In this document: positions 1 to 8,017 of the stretch, piece by piece
How positions within the stretch are numbered: position 1 is the stretch's first letter
Layout: each line of letters opens with the position of its first letter
Assembly (NCBI GenBank): GCA_012719125.1
Contig: JAAYAY010000328.1
Span: 62,001-126,000 of the forward strand
Origin: Planctomycetaceae bacterium
GTDB taxonomy: Bacteria > Planctomycetota > Planctomycetia > Pirellulales > Thermoguttaceae
Reading direction: 5' to 3'
Length of the DNA stretch: 64,000 nt
Position numbers and translations under genes: made by a program
Notes under the pieces: model-generated
The model's database searches: none
The model's input: only the letters and a program-made list of their open reading frames with translations
What the model was told of the DNA's origin: nothing

Positions 1-585
1 CGGCGCAAACCCCGGGACGGGATGGACGCCGGATACGGCAATCGCCTTGAACATCTCGAAGAACCCCACATCGCGTTCCCCGAAGACCATGGGCGGTCGC
101 ACGATCGTCGTCGGCACCTGGGCCGCGTATCTCTCGGCGACTCGTTCGCCTGCCCGCTTGCTGCGGCCGTAAATGGAAACGGGACGGGGTTCATCGCTTT
201 CTTCGCGGGGACGGTCTTTCGCCGGTCCCGCTGCAGCCAGTGAGGAGACCACGATCAGAACGGGGGGGCTTTGTTGCTCGGCACACACCCGGGCCACACG
301 GCTCACGCCGCGCCGGTTCACCGCGTAGTACTGCCGCGCGGTGAAGGCCTTCGTAATCCCCGCCAGATGGTAAACCACGGAGGCGCCCGAAACGGCTCGA
401 CGCAGGCTGTCCAGATCGGCGACGTCTCCCTGGACAAGCACGGCGCCGTCGTCTTTGAGCCGCTCACCGCGCGAGACGACGCGTACCAGGGCGCGAACGC
501 GATCCCCACGCTGCAGCAGCCGTCGCGTCAAATGGTGCCCAATAAATCCGCTTGCACCCGTTACCAGTACGTCACCCACGGACAC
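1..585 (-). CDS. NAD-dependent epimerase/dehydratase (partial, runs off left edge)
   Basis: Extended short-chain dehydrogenase of the NAD-dependent epimerase/dehydratase family, probably acting on a nucleotide sugar or similar substrate in the cytoplasm. Reading leftward, the protein opens VSVGDVLVTGASGFIG, the N-terminal Rossmann TGxxGxxG motif. It continues with an acidic GDVAD segment, HLAG, and an SSLAAAGPA stretch followed by YGRSKRAGE, which carries the catalytic YxxxK pair. A conserved RPPMVFGERD segment follows. The frame is open to base 1, so the substrate-binding C-terminus lies outside the window. Start: GTG at 585 with GAGG just upstream; GTG codons at 588 and 579 are alternatives. 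The motifs make the family certain, but the substrate cannot be read from this fragment. Confidence 0.85.
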   Translation of the reverse strand, partial: MSVGDVLVTGASGFIGHHLTRRLLQRGDRVRALVRVVSRGERLKDDGAVLVQGDVADLDSLRRAVSGASVVYHLAGITKAFTARQYYAVNRRGVSRVARVCAEQQSPPVLIVVSSLAAAGPAKDRPREESDEPRPVSIYGRSKRAGERVAERYAAQVPTTIVRPPMVFGERDVGFFEMFKAIAVSGVHPVPGFAP

Positions 586-598
586 CACCCTCGAGAAG

Positions 599-673
599 GA
601 AAAGGGTGACAGCCACCTTTTGCCGGAACGGCCCTTCGGGTGCTTCGCACAAAAGGTGGCTGTCACCTTTTTC
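599..673. repeat. Long inverted repeat (GTGACAGCC hairpin)
   Basis: A near-perfect inverted repeat lies between two minus-strand genes. The left arm contains GTGACAGCCACCTTTTG (606-622) and the right arm is its complement, CAAAAGGTGGCTGTCAC (650-666). The loop of about 27 nt contains a smaller CCCTTCGGG hairpin. Flanking A and T runs extend the pairing to about 24 bp, with roughly one mismatch. It could fold in transcripts from either strand and act as a bidirectional terminator, or it may be a dispersed extragenic palindrome. A second hairpin with a similar GTGACA core is at 42025-42088. Confidence 0.8.
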
Positions 674-693
674 CAGGAATCCCGCAAGGCTAT

Positions 694-2364
694 TTAGCAT
701 GACGTTTCACTCATCTTGAACGAGGTAATTCCGCCCGACAGATTCGCAACCTGAAAACCGTGCTGAGAAAGGATCCGGCAGGCGATATACGACGACTGCC
801 CCACGGCACAATGCACCCAGATCTCACGATCTTTGGGAAGCTCGCTCATTCTAGTGCGGAGTTCCCCCAAGGGGATCTTGGTTGCATCGGGGACTTCTCC
901 CAAGGCGGAGACTGCCTCAAGGGGACGTACATCCAGCACGACCGGCGAGTCGCCACGCTCGCAGCGAGCCCGCCATTCGTCCCAATGAACGATTCTCACG
1001 TCGCCTCGCAACGAGTTCCCCGCCACGAAACCGGCGATATTCACGGCGTCCTTGGCACTGCCGTATTGTGGCGCATAACAAAGCTCGGCCTCTTCCAGAT
1101 CGTGAACCGTCGCTCCTGTCTGCAAGGCCATGGCAAGTACGTCGATCCGCTTCTCCACGCCGCCGTCGCCGACCGCTTGAGCCCCCAGCAACCGACCCGA
1201 CTCCGGTTCGTAGAGCAACTTCATGGCGATCGGCGACGCGCCGGGATAGTAGCCCGCATGGTCCATCGAATGCGTGTACACCTTCTTATAGGGCTTTCCG
1301 AGGGCCTTGAGTCGTTTCTCGTTGACGCCCGTTGTGGCCAGGGTCATGCCGAACAGTCCAACCACGGCCGTGCCTTGGGTTCCGCGGAACCGGGCCTCCC
1401 GCCCGCTGATGACGTCGGCAGCGATCCGTCCCTGACGGCTGGCCGGCCCAGCCAGGGGCACCAGCGTCCACTCGCCGGTCACGTAGTCTCGCACTTCCAC
1501 CGCGTCGCCCACAGCCAGAATGTTCGGATCCGACGTTCGCATCTGATCGTCCACGCGAATCCCGCCGAGCTGCCCGATCTCCAGGCCGGCTTTGCGGGCC
1601 AGGTCAACTTCGGGCTTCACGCCCACGGCCAGGATCACCACCTCGGCCGGATAGACTCCGCTGTGCTCGTCGATCACGTGGAGCATTCCCTCGCGGCCTT
1701 CTTCGATCCGGGCTACGCCGCAGTTCAACTTCAGATTGACGTTCTCGATCTCGAGGACGTCATAGAGCGGGGCAAGCATCTCCGGGTCCATCGGCCCCAT
1801 CGCCTGATCGGCTTTCTCGATCAGGGTGACCTCGATCCCGCGGGCGGCCAGGTTCTCCACCATTTCGAGTCCCACGTACCCGGCCCCGACCACCACGGCC
1901 TGTTCCGGCTCCTTGTCCTTGAGCCAGGCAAGGATCCGGTCGGTGTCTTCCATATTCCGCAGGCAGAACACGCCCGGCAGGTCGAGGCCCTCGATGGGCG
2001 GCCGGATCGGCGCAGCACCCGGCGCCAGCACGAGCATGTCGTACGACACGGTACTTCGCTCGTCCGAAAGGGTGTTATGCACTTCAACCGTTTTGGCTTC
2101 GCGATCGATGCTCAAGACTTCCCGGTGCACGCGGACTTCGACGTTGAACAAGTCGCGAAACCGTTCCGGCGTGGCCACCAACAACTGCTGCCGGTCTCGG
2201 ATCACACCGCCCAAGTAATAGGGCAGGCCGCAGTTGGCGAATGAGACGTACCCACTCCGCTCGTAGAGGAAGATCTCGGCATGCTCGTCCATTCGACGCA
2301 GCCGGGCCGCACAGGAAGCTCCGCCGGCCACGCCGCCAACAATAACAACCTTCTTCGACTCCAT
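694..2364 (-). CDS. CoA-disulfide reductase / rhodanese fusion protein
   Basis: FAD- and NAD(P)H-dependent pyridine nucleotide-disulfide oxidoreductase of the CoA-disulfide reductase (CoADR-Rhd) type, 556 aa, cytoplasmic. Residues 6-24 hold the FAD-binding GGVAGGASCAARLRR. Cys45 in SFANCGLPYY is the single redox cysteine expected of CoADR. GAGYVGLEM is the NAD(P)H Rossmann motif, and AVGDAVEV is the second FAD contact. From about residue 460 a rhodanese domain follows, with active Cys519 in HCAVGQSSY. The family reduces CoA disulfides, persulfides or polysulfides, and the rhodanese domain handles sulfane sulfur. The ATG is preceded by GAGG at good spacing. Both active-site cysteines are present, so it should be functional; the natural substrate is inferred. 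Confidence 0.93.
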   Translation of the reverse strand: MESKKVVIVGGVAGGASCAARLRRMDEHAEIFLYERSGYVSFANCGLPYYLGGVIRDRQQLLVATPERFRDLFNVEVRVHREVLSIDREAKTVEVHNTLSDERSTVSYDMLVLAPGAAPIRPPIEGLDLPGVFCLRNMEDTDRILAWLKDKEPEQAVVVGAGYVGLEMVENLAARGIEVTLIEKADQAMGPMDPEMLAPLYDVLEIENVNLKLNCGVARIEEGREGMLHVIDEHSGVYPAEVVILAVGVKPEVDLARKAGLEIGQLGGIRVDDQMRTSDPNILAVGDAVEVRDYVTGEWTLVPLAGPASRQGRIAADVISGREARFRGTQGTAVVGLFGMTLATTGVNEKRLKALGKPYKKVYTHSMDHAGYYPGASPIAMKLLYEPESGRLLGAQAVGDGGVEKRIDVLAMALQTGATVHDLEEAELCYAPQYGSAKDAVNIAGFVAGNSLRGDVRIVHWDEWRARCERGDSPVVLDVRPLEAVSALGEVPDATKIPLGELRTRMSELPKDREIWVHCAVGQSSYIACRILSQHGFQVANLSGGITSFKMSETSC

Positions 2365-2745
2365 GGAGAACCTCGTTGCGGTAGGTATCGGGTGTCTGCC
2401 GACTCGGCGTGCCGGTCGCGGTCAAATGGTAATATAGCGATTGGGTCGAGCGTGGCAAGGCTGCCGGGCAGCCCATTATCAAAGCGTAAGGCAACAGCAA
2501 TACTGAATACCTGCCAGGGCAACCCGTAGGATGGATTTGCAGTCCCTGCAACCCGTCCAGAATAGAATGCAATCCTGTCCTACGTGACTCTCCCTCGGCC
2601 GGCAAAGAAGGTGCTTTCCTCAGAAATCCGGCTCTTGCCGGTCGTCCGCCCGTAAACACCAAGCCACCGTGAACCTCCTGTGGCCGTGATGATTGGGTCC
2701 AGCAACGTCGGCGGAGTGACCAGGGAGGAAAAGACGCCAGGACTT
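2365..2745. other. Intergenic region upstream of the CoADR gene
   Basis: About 380 bases without a credible gene. It must hold the promoter of the CoADR-rhodanese gene on its left side, but no clear -35/-10 pair was recognised. The only structured element is the palindromic repeat at 2526-2583. Small open frames here lack ribosome sites and recognisable products. Confidence 0.6.
2526..2583. repeat. Dispersed nested-hairpin repeat, copy 1
   Basis: An outer pair GTAGGATGG / CTGTCCTAC encloses an inner hairpin TTTGCAG-tcc-CTGCAA and a CCCGTCC segment. The same architecture, with compensating changes, recurs at 22508-22576, so this is a dispersed extragenic palindrome rather than chance pairing. 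Confidence 0.75.
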
Positions 2746-3840
2746 TCAGGACCCGTCTTCTGCCTCTGCCTTGGCCCGTTGAAGCTTGAGCAGCATACGG
2801 GTGTCGCCTTCTTTCGTCTCAAGCGAGTCGGGCGCTTCCGCATCCGGCTTGGCGACGGTGCACAGTGTGAGCTTGTCACCCTCAATCGCATAGGCCCAAT
2901 TGAGTGGCGTAAGTTTCACACCGGATCTCAAGTAGACCGTTAATGTCTTTGGATTACGCGCCGTATCGATCACCCAACTGCCCGTGACACTTCGAGCCTT
3001 TTCTCGGAGAATGAACTTACCGGGCTGGATTGTAATGTTCGCCACTGCCGGGTTGGTCATTTTTTTGCCGCCGAGCTCTCCCGACACGACGTTCCAGACA
3101 CCGGACAGGCTGAGGCGTTCGAGCTGGGCCGGATCTTCCTTTTCCTCGACGGTGAGAACCCGGAACTCGAAGGAGTCAAAACGGGCATCGATTTCGCGGG
3201 CATCCGGCCGCCCCCCGTTCTTGGCAAGAATTCCAACCAGGCGGGGAGTGTCGTCCCAGGTGAAGTCAGCGGTGGAAGTGAAGTTCTTGCCGTCATTGCT
3301 GCTCGAACATTCGTAGATCTTGCCGCGCTTGACCACGCGTAACCACAGTCGTTCGTGCTCGAAGGGGATCGTGAGGTTGGTGACGACCGACTCACCGCTC
3401 TGCTCCAAAATGGCGTTGAGAGTTGTGCCGCTGGTGCCGGACATTTCGCAAACGAACTTGAGGTAGTTGTCGTCGTCCCTGTAAATGAGCAAGCCGGCCT
3501 GGTTATAGAGCGTCTCTGGCCGGAAGGCCTCGAGGACCGTGGTCACAGCGAAGCCGTCCTGATCCGGCTGCGGAATATCGATGAGAAAGAGATTCTTGGC
3601 CAGTACGGGACGTCCGGTCCTGTGAATCGACCCGTACTGCGTTGTGATGGTCAGCTTGCCGGGCGATTTGTTGAGGGACTGGTGAGTGGGGTCGGGACGA
3701 ATCTGCTTCCAGTCGAGAGCGAGCTTTCCGTCGAAATCGTCGAAGAGACGACCTGCTTGGTTTTTCTCCCCGGCAGCGTCGGCACCGAGAGCGGGAAACG
3801 CAAACAACGAGAGAACTGCCAGTGCATGAATTAATCGCAT
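2746..3840 (-). CDS. Secreted protein with DUF1349-like and TIGR03067 domains
   Basis: A 364-aa exported protein. The N-terminus (MRLIHALAVLSLFAFPALG) is a signal peptide. Residues of roughly 30-225 resemble the DUF1349 / concanavalin-like beta-sandwich, with NQAGLLIYRDDDNYLKF and GKNFTSTADFTW. The C-terminal third (LSGVWNVVSGELGGKKM to LKLQR) matches the planctomycete TIGR03067 lipocalin-like domain. No enzymatic residues are evident; a binding or structural envelope role is likely. The start is the ATG at 3840, which has GGAGG about 7 nt upstream; a GTG at 3855 lies within that ribosome site. The ATG begins 2 nt after the stop of the upstream gene, suggesting coupling. A hairpin terminator sits just upstream inside that gene's tail, so expression may depend on readthrough. 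Confidence 0.8.
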   Translation of the reverse strand: MRLIHALAVLSLFAFPALGADAAGEKNQAGRLFDDFDGKLALDWKQIRPDPTHQSLNKSPGKLTITTQYGSIHRTGRPVLAKNLFLIDIPQPDQDGFAVTTVLEAFRPETLYNQAGLLIYRDDDNYLKFVCEMSGTSGTTLNAILEQSGESVVTNLTIPFEHERLWLRVVKRGKIYECSSSNDGKNFTSTADFTWDDTPRLVGILAKNGGRPDAREIDARFDSFEFRVLTVEEKEDPAQLERLSLSGVWNVVSGELGGKKMTNPAVANITIQPGKFILREKARSVTGSWVIDTARNPKTLTVYLRSGVKLTPLNWAYAIEGDKLTLCTVAKPDAEAPDSLETKEGDTRMLLKLQRAKAEAEDGS

Positions 3841-3842
3841 TT

Positions 3843-4982
3843 TCAACCTCCGCACGGGTCAAAAGAAAAACCGGAAAGCCCACTCGGTGTCGGCCTTCCG
3901 GCTGGGTGGGGTCCGGCTAATTGCTCTTCTTCAGGTCGGCTGTACGGATGCGGCACGGACGTGGGTCCGAGAGAGAGCGTCTCGCCGCTAGGATCGATCA
4001 CGAGGTCGAGGAACTGGCCGTCGACGCTGATCAGCTTACTGACGTAGTACTGATTCCCGCCGCTCGCCGCGCTGAAGAGACTTCGGGACATTCGGGGCGA
4101 CTCCGGATCGATGTACAGCATGTCGCCCATGACCCAAGAGACCGCCCCATCGTTCGTGCGAAAGGAGACCGCGTCGTCAAATCGACCATTGCTGTTGAAG
4201 TCGATCAACACGACACGGCGTTTCTTCCCGTCGAGTGTGATTTCGCCTTCGCGATAGGCGGCCGAATTGAGGGAGGCACTCGCATAGGCATAACTGGAGG
4301 TCACCCTCGAATACACTCTGAACGCGAAGGCGTAATCCAGCTTCTTGCCGTCGACGTCGATGGTCAGTTCGACCGTGGGGAAGATCGAGTACGTGCCCGA
4401 CGCCGTCGCTTCGATCACTTCATCATCGGTGAGATCGCCGTTGTGATTCAGATCAAAGTAAAGCCGTGTGTAGCTGACCGCCTTGTTCTCCGGCCGTGAA
4501 GGCGCAGGGGGAGCAATCGCATCGCCCAACATGGAGAGGAGGCTGGCCCCGGTTTCCTCCTTTTTCTCAACGGCCTTGTCGTCTTTCGATTCCTTCTCGT
4601 CGTCCTCTTGGTCGTCTTTCTCGGAAGGGGCCAAATCGAGCACGAAGCCGTAGTGTCCCGATCCCAAGGCGGCCACGCCGCGGAACGGGGTATCCGTCAC
4701 GTACTTGCCCGGCTCCTTCTTGATGACGTCGGCGAACTTGAGCGTCGATTCACTGTTCGTCCTGGGGATCATCCCCCGAGGTCCTCCCAATTGCTGAAAG
4801 AAACTCTGGGGATTTGAATATCTCGCCAGAAAGTCCCCCAACAGCTCCGGCGAGACAGTGCGGGCGGAGAGATCAACCCTCTTCAGTTCGAGAGTGCAGG
4901 TCTCAGCACCGGCACAGGGCACGAAGAAACAAAGGCCGGTCACTGCCAGCACACCGACAAGGTATCGCGACCACTCTCTCAT
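3843..4982 (-). CDS. Secreted hypothetical protein with DxNxNGD repeat; probable 3' frameshift
   Basis: Unrecognised 379-aa exported protein. The signal peptide ends near CAGAETC. There is an acidic and lysine-rich linker at about residues 122-145, then LYFDLNHNGDLTDDEV and LIDFNSNGRFDDAV, both calcium-loop-like (DxNxNGxxxDD). ATG is at 4982 with GGAGGG 8 nt upstream. Odd feature: the last ~35 codons are proline-rich and read straight through a strong hairpin terminator (3861-3903) up to the next gene's ribosome site. In the neighbouring frame the same DNA gives IRTADLKKSN and stops at TAG 3917-3919, just before that hairpin. This suggests a single indel near 3935-3975, possibly in the CTCTCTCTC tract, or a sequencing error. 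Homologue function is unknown to me. Confidence 0.75.
   Translation of the reverse strand: MREWSRYLVGVLAVTGLCFFVPCAGAETCTLELKRVDLSARTVSPELLGDFLARYSNPQSFFQQLGGPRGMIPRTNSESTLKFADVIKKEPGKYVTDTPFRGVAALGSGHYGFVLDLAPSEKDDQEDDEKESKDDKAVEKKEETGASLLSMLGDAIAPPAPSRPENKAVSYTRLYFDLNHNGDLTDDEVIEATASGTYSIFPTVELTIDVDGKKLDYAFAFRVYSRVTSSYAYASASLNSAAYREGEITLDGKKRRVVLIDFNSNGRFDDAVSFRTNDGAVSWVMGDMLYIDPESPRMSRSLFSAASGGNQYYVSKLISVDGQFLDLVIDPSGETLSLGPTSVPHPYSRPEEEQLAGPHPAGRPTPSGLSGFSFDPCGG
3861..3903 (-). terminator. Intrinsic terminator for the 3843-4982 gene
   Basis: On the minus strand CCGGAAGGCC pairs with GGGCTTTCCGG (10 bp with one G-U) around a GACACCGAGT loop, followed by TTTTTCTTTT. It lies inside the apparent coding tail, which supports the view that the real stop is the TAG upstream at 3917-3919. 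Confidence 0.8.
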
Positions 4983-5159
4983 AAGCGATTCCCTCCAAGA
5001 CCGGGTTGACGAACAGGTCGTCGGATCACAAAGGGTCAGCGGGGAGTCTAACTCCGCTTGACCAGACCGTCAATCAATGCTTCGGCTGTAGGTCCGCATT
5101 CCCGCCCCCCCGAGGAACGGCACCGCCTCCCTGTTGCTCTTCGGTTCCAAGGGAACGAC

Positions 5160-5320
5160 ATTTGTCGATACGCGCTGAGCTCCGACGATCAAGGCGTGAT
5201 CGATACTATCGTCGCCTCTGCCCGCACCGGTGAGGATGGCGAGGGTAAGATCTTCGTCTCCGATCTTACCGAGAGACGATCCGCGTCCGCGCCGGCGAAA
5301 GCGGCGTCGAGGCCTTGTAG
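5160..5320 (+). pseudogene. Decayed nitrogen regulatory protein PII (GlnB/GlnK) C-terminal remnant
   Basis: Between two minus-strand genes, the plus strand encodes SSDDQGVIDTIVASARTG followed by EDGEGKIFVSDLTE, the PII C-terminal signature (ARTG-x-x-GDGKIFV). After GAG the frame breaks: deleting one AG of the GAGAG gives TIRVRAGESGVEAL and a stop at 5318-5320, the normal PII ending (IRIRTGExGxxAL). Upstream, the expected N-terminal half with the T-loop cannot be recovered in any frame, and in-frame stops occur in the alternatives. No start or ribosome site is visible. PII is a trimeric ATP/2-oxoglutarate sensor; this copy cannot make a working protein. The rest of the gap 4983-5383 holds nothing else recognisable. 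Confidence 0.8.
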
Positions 5321-5383
5321 CAGTCTCCATGCGATTCCGGCAACGCGATTCCCCAACCTGCCACGGAGTCACGTCCTTACCGC

Positions 5384-5866
5384 TTACTTCCCCGGCCGGA
5401 TGTGCAAGTAGCAGCATCCATCCCCGCCCGGCTGCCAGGTATCCGCGTGGAACTGAAACCCGGCGCCCTCGAACGTTCCGTTGTCGATCCGCGCGGCGAT
5501 CCGGCAGATAGTCGCCACTTCTTCGTCGGGGAGGCCCATTTCCATCCAGGCGTCGCGCAGTGGGCAACCGTGGAACTTGACGTCGAGTCCTTCGGCGTCG
5601 CACCGCAGCACCTCCGGCTTGAACATGGCCCCGTCGTCGGGGATGCCGCCCACAAAGGCCTGCTTGAGACCTTCCAGATCACGGGGCGCATACCGGGCAT
5701 ATTTTTCGCCCTTCTCAAAGCCCCGCTTGTAGATCGCCCGCTTCATGATCTCCTCGGCCTTCTCCGCCCCCACTTCGTCGCGGAGTTCCGAGAAGATCAA
5801 GTAGTAGAGAACGGCTCGGTTCTTGAACGAGTCGTAGAGCTGGGCCCGCAGTTGTTCTTCAGACAT
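5384..5866 (-). CDS. L-2-amino-thiazoline-4-carboxylic acid hydrolase family protein
   Basis: A 160-aa cytoplasmic protein resembling the ATC-hydrolase family. Recognisable features are an N-terminal helical segment (AVLYYLIFSELRDEVG), EEIMKRAIYKRGFEKG, a central VKFHGCPLRDAWMEMGLP, DEEVATICRIAARID, and a late Cys-Cys pair in GGDGCCYLHIRPGK. HGCPL and the CC pair are the likely catalytic or metal-contact cysteines. ATC hydrolase converts aminothiazoline carboxylate to S-carbamoyl-cysteine in Pseudomonas, but many family members have unknown substrates, so only the family is claimed. It stands alone: the gap to the glycosyltransferase at 5926 is 60 nt, and that gene is read first on the same strand, so cotranscription is possible. 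Confidence 0.8.
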   Translation of the reverse strand: MSEEQLRAQLYDSFKNRAVLYYLIFSELRDEVGAEKAEEIMKRAIYKRGFEKGEKYARYAPRDLEGLKQAFVGGIPDDGAMFKPEVLRCDAEGLDVKFHGCPLRDAWMEMGLPDEEVATICRIAARIDNGTFEGAGFQFHADTWQPGGDGCCYLHIRPGK

Positions 5867-5925
5867 GGCAGTGGTCAGATCTCGGATTCTCGACAGGTAC
5901 CGTCGGGACGCCGAGACCTACCGGG

Positions 5926-7734
5926 TCATCGGCGTTGCGTCTCCGGCATTTTACCCGCGGTCGCCGCCGCGGGCGAGTCGCCGAAGGGCTGGAAGACGAC
6001 CACCTCGCCTCCTCGAAGAAATCGGGGGCAGCGATGCACTTCGCGAAGTTCCGCACCGTACTCCTGTTTCAGGTCCTCTTCATACTCGTCGAGCGTGACG
6101 ATAAAGGGAGCCGTCCGATCCGCCGCCAGCCGCCGGACTTCTTCGACTTCGCCGCAGCACGGAATCGGGCTGGCGGCGTAATAGACCACGCTCTCGCGGA
6201 CGAAGCGGTAGCCGATCAGGTCGGGGTTCGTACCGGCTTCAGTTCGCAGTGCCGCCACAAGATCCTTGGCGTACTGATGCCGATCGACTCGCAGGGCGAC
6301 GAAGCCGAAAACCGCGGTGACAAAAGCAACCGTCGTGAACGCATAGACCGGCATGACACGTTGGTATCGGCGCCGCTCGTGGTACCACAAGGCCAGCCCC
6401 GCCCCCGCCGCCATGATCAGCCCGACGACGCCGATGATCTCTTCGCCGGGGGCCACGATCATAGCGGCCACCGGCAAACCAACGCACATGCCGGCGCCAA
6501 CGACCACGCTGATCCACAGTGCACCGCGCAACCAGCCTCGCGACCAGCGTTCCAGCTCGGCCGTCCAGTGAACCACGAAACTGGCCGTCGCCAAAGCAAG
6601 GGCCGGATAGGCGGGCAGCGGATAGTGGGGGAGCTTGGTCTTACAGACTGACCAGAAGGCGAAGTTCACGCCAAACCAGCAGGCAACGAGCAGGTAGCCC
6701 GCCTGCCGGCGATCGTTGCGTTTCACGCCCTCATACCAGTCGATCAGGACGGGCACCATGAAAATTGACCAGGGGAAGAAGCCAATGAGGATCCCCGGAA
6801 TGTAGTACCAGATCGGCCCGCTGTGTCCGAGGATCGGCTCGGTAAACGGCCGGAGGTTGAATTTGGCGAAGAACTGTTCCAGCCACAATTCGTTCCGCAT
6901 CCCCACCCAGACAAACCAGGGGACGGCAAGCAGCATCACGATCGCAGTTCCCGTGATCGGTCGCATCTGCCACAACGATCGCAGGAAATTGACCGGACTC
7001 CAGGTCCGCGCGACGGCCATAAGCCGGCTGCCCCAGGTCGGCCGGCTCTCTGCATTGCCGCGAAGGGCGGCCTGCCGGCGGTAGTTCATGATCATGAGAA
7101 ACAGGCCGATCGACGCCATCGGCAGCAGCAGACCGATGGGACCCTTGCCCAAGACGGCGATGGACATGCACGTCCAGATCCCTAGATAGGCAAGCCAGGA
7201 TTTCGGAGCATACCACGATGGAGACAGAGTGGCGTCGATGACCGTCGCATCTTCCCGCTCGGGTCTCCTGCCGATGCCGGCCACAACAAACAGGAGAAAG
7301 CAGAGGGCGGTCACGAAGGTCAGCGCAGAATCCACCGTCGCTGCCCGAGCGGAGATCGTGAAAATGAACGACGAGCAAACGATCAGCCCTGCCCACAGCC
7401 CGGTCTTCACGTCGAACAGCAGACGCCCAAGGTGATACGTGACCAGCGCCGTTCCGACGGCCATTACGGCCGACCAGAAGCGGACGGCGAATTCCGTTCG
7501 CCCAAACATCTCCATCCCGCTCATCATCATCCAGAACATAAGCGGCGGCTTGTCGGGGAACATCTGGCCGTTGAAATACGGTACCACCCAGTCGCCTCGC
7601 TGCAGCATCTCCCAGGCGCAGGAAGCGTAGATCGGCTCATCTTCATCCCAGAGTGCCGCTCCACCCAATGTGGTGAACGCGATGACAGCCGCAGCGGCCG
7701 CCACCAGCAATTGATGAATGATCTGCTGTCGCAT
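5926..7734 (-). CDS. ArnT/PMT-like membrane glycosyltransferase (GT39/GT83 type)
   Basis: Polytopic inner-membrane glycosyltransferase of about 602 aa. After the first membrane helix comes GGAALWDEDEPIYASCAWEM, the DE-type acidic motif that in ArnT and PMT enzymes lies in the first periplasmic loop. The PDKPPL motif then opens the second loop, followed by about ten further hydrophobic segments and a soluble C-terminal domain from about residue 480. The family moves sugars from polyprenyl-phosphate carriers onto lipid A, proteins or glycans on the periplasmic face. ATG 7734 is chosen because AAGGAGT lies 9 nt upstream; an upstream extension to 7824 is low-complexity and lacks a ribosome site. 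A second enzyme of the same type (8793-10502) and a PAP2 phosphatase are neighbours, suggesting a shared polyprenyl-phosphate or lipid A pathway. The acceptor is unknown. Confidence 0.88.
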   Translation of the reverse strand: MRQQIIHQLLVAAAAAVIAFTTLGGAALWDEDEPIYASCAWEMLQRGDWVVPYFNGQMFPDKPPLMFWMMMSGMEMFGRTEFAVRFWSAVMAVGTALVTYHLGRLLFDVKTGLWAGLIVCSSFIFTISARAATVDSALTFVTALCFLLFVVAGIGRRPEREDATVIDATLSPSWYAPKSWLAYLGIWTCMSIAVLGKGPIGLLLPMASIGLFLMIMNYRRQAALRGNAESRPTWGSRLMAVARTWSPVNFLRSLWQMRPITGTAIVMLLAVPWFVWVGMRNELWLEQFFAKFNLRPFTEPILGHSGPIWYYIPGILIGFFPWSIFMVPVLIDWYEGVKRNDRRQAGYLLVACWFGVNFAFWSVCKTKLPHYPLPAYPALALATASFVVHWTAELERWSRGWLRGALWISVVVGAGMCVGLPVAAMIVAPGEEIIGVVGLIMAAGAGLALWYHERRRYQRVMPVYAFTTVAFVTAVFGFVALRVDRHQYAKDLVAALRTEAGTNPDLIGYRFVRESVVYYAASPIPCCGEVEEVRRLAADRTAPFIVTLDEYEEDLKQEYGAELREVHRCPRFLRGGEVVVFQPFGDSPAAATAGKMPETQRR

Positions 7735-8017
7735 GGTCGGTACTCCTTGCGGGGAACACTCTGCGTCCCGACGATCTGAGGTCCCGCATCGTCGAGTTTT
7801 CATCAAGTCGTCCTCATCGCACACCGATAGGTAGTGCGAGCGTCAGTCATCTCGCTGACCGAGGCGGAACAAAAGGAGTGGGAGTCTACGGAAACTGCCG
7901 AAGCTAGCCAACAGCATTTTCCGGACGTGTGTATCTCGGAACGCTTCTGGAGAAGGCAACAGGGCAGACTGCGTAAACAGGGCTGTTTTGCCACAATTTG
8001 GGGGAGAGTCACCGTCA

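Noticed and set aside
760-2244. 494-codon plus-strand frame opposite the CoADR gene
   Set aside because: It mirrors the third-position GC bias of the real gene, has no ribosome site and no family motifs, while the minus strand has a complete enzyme.
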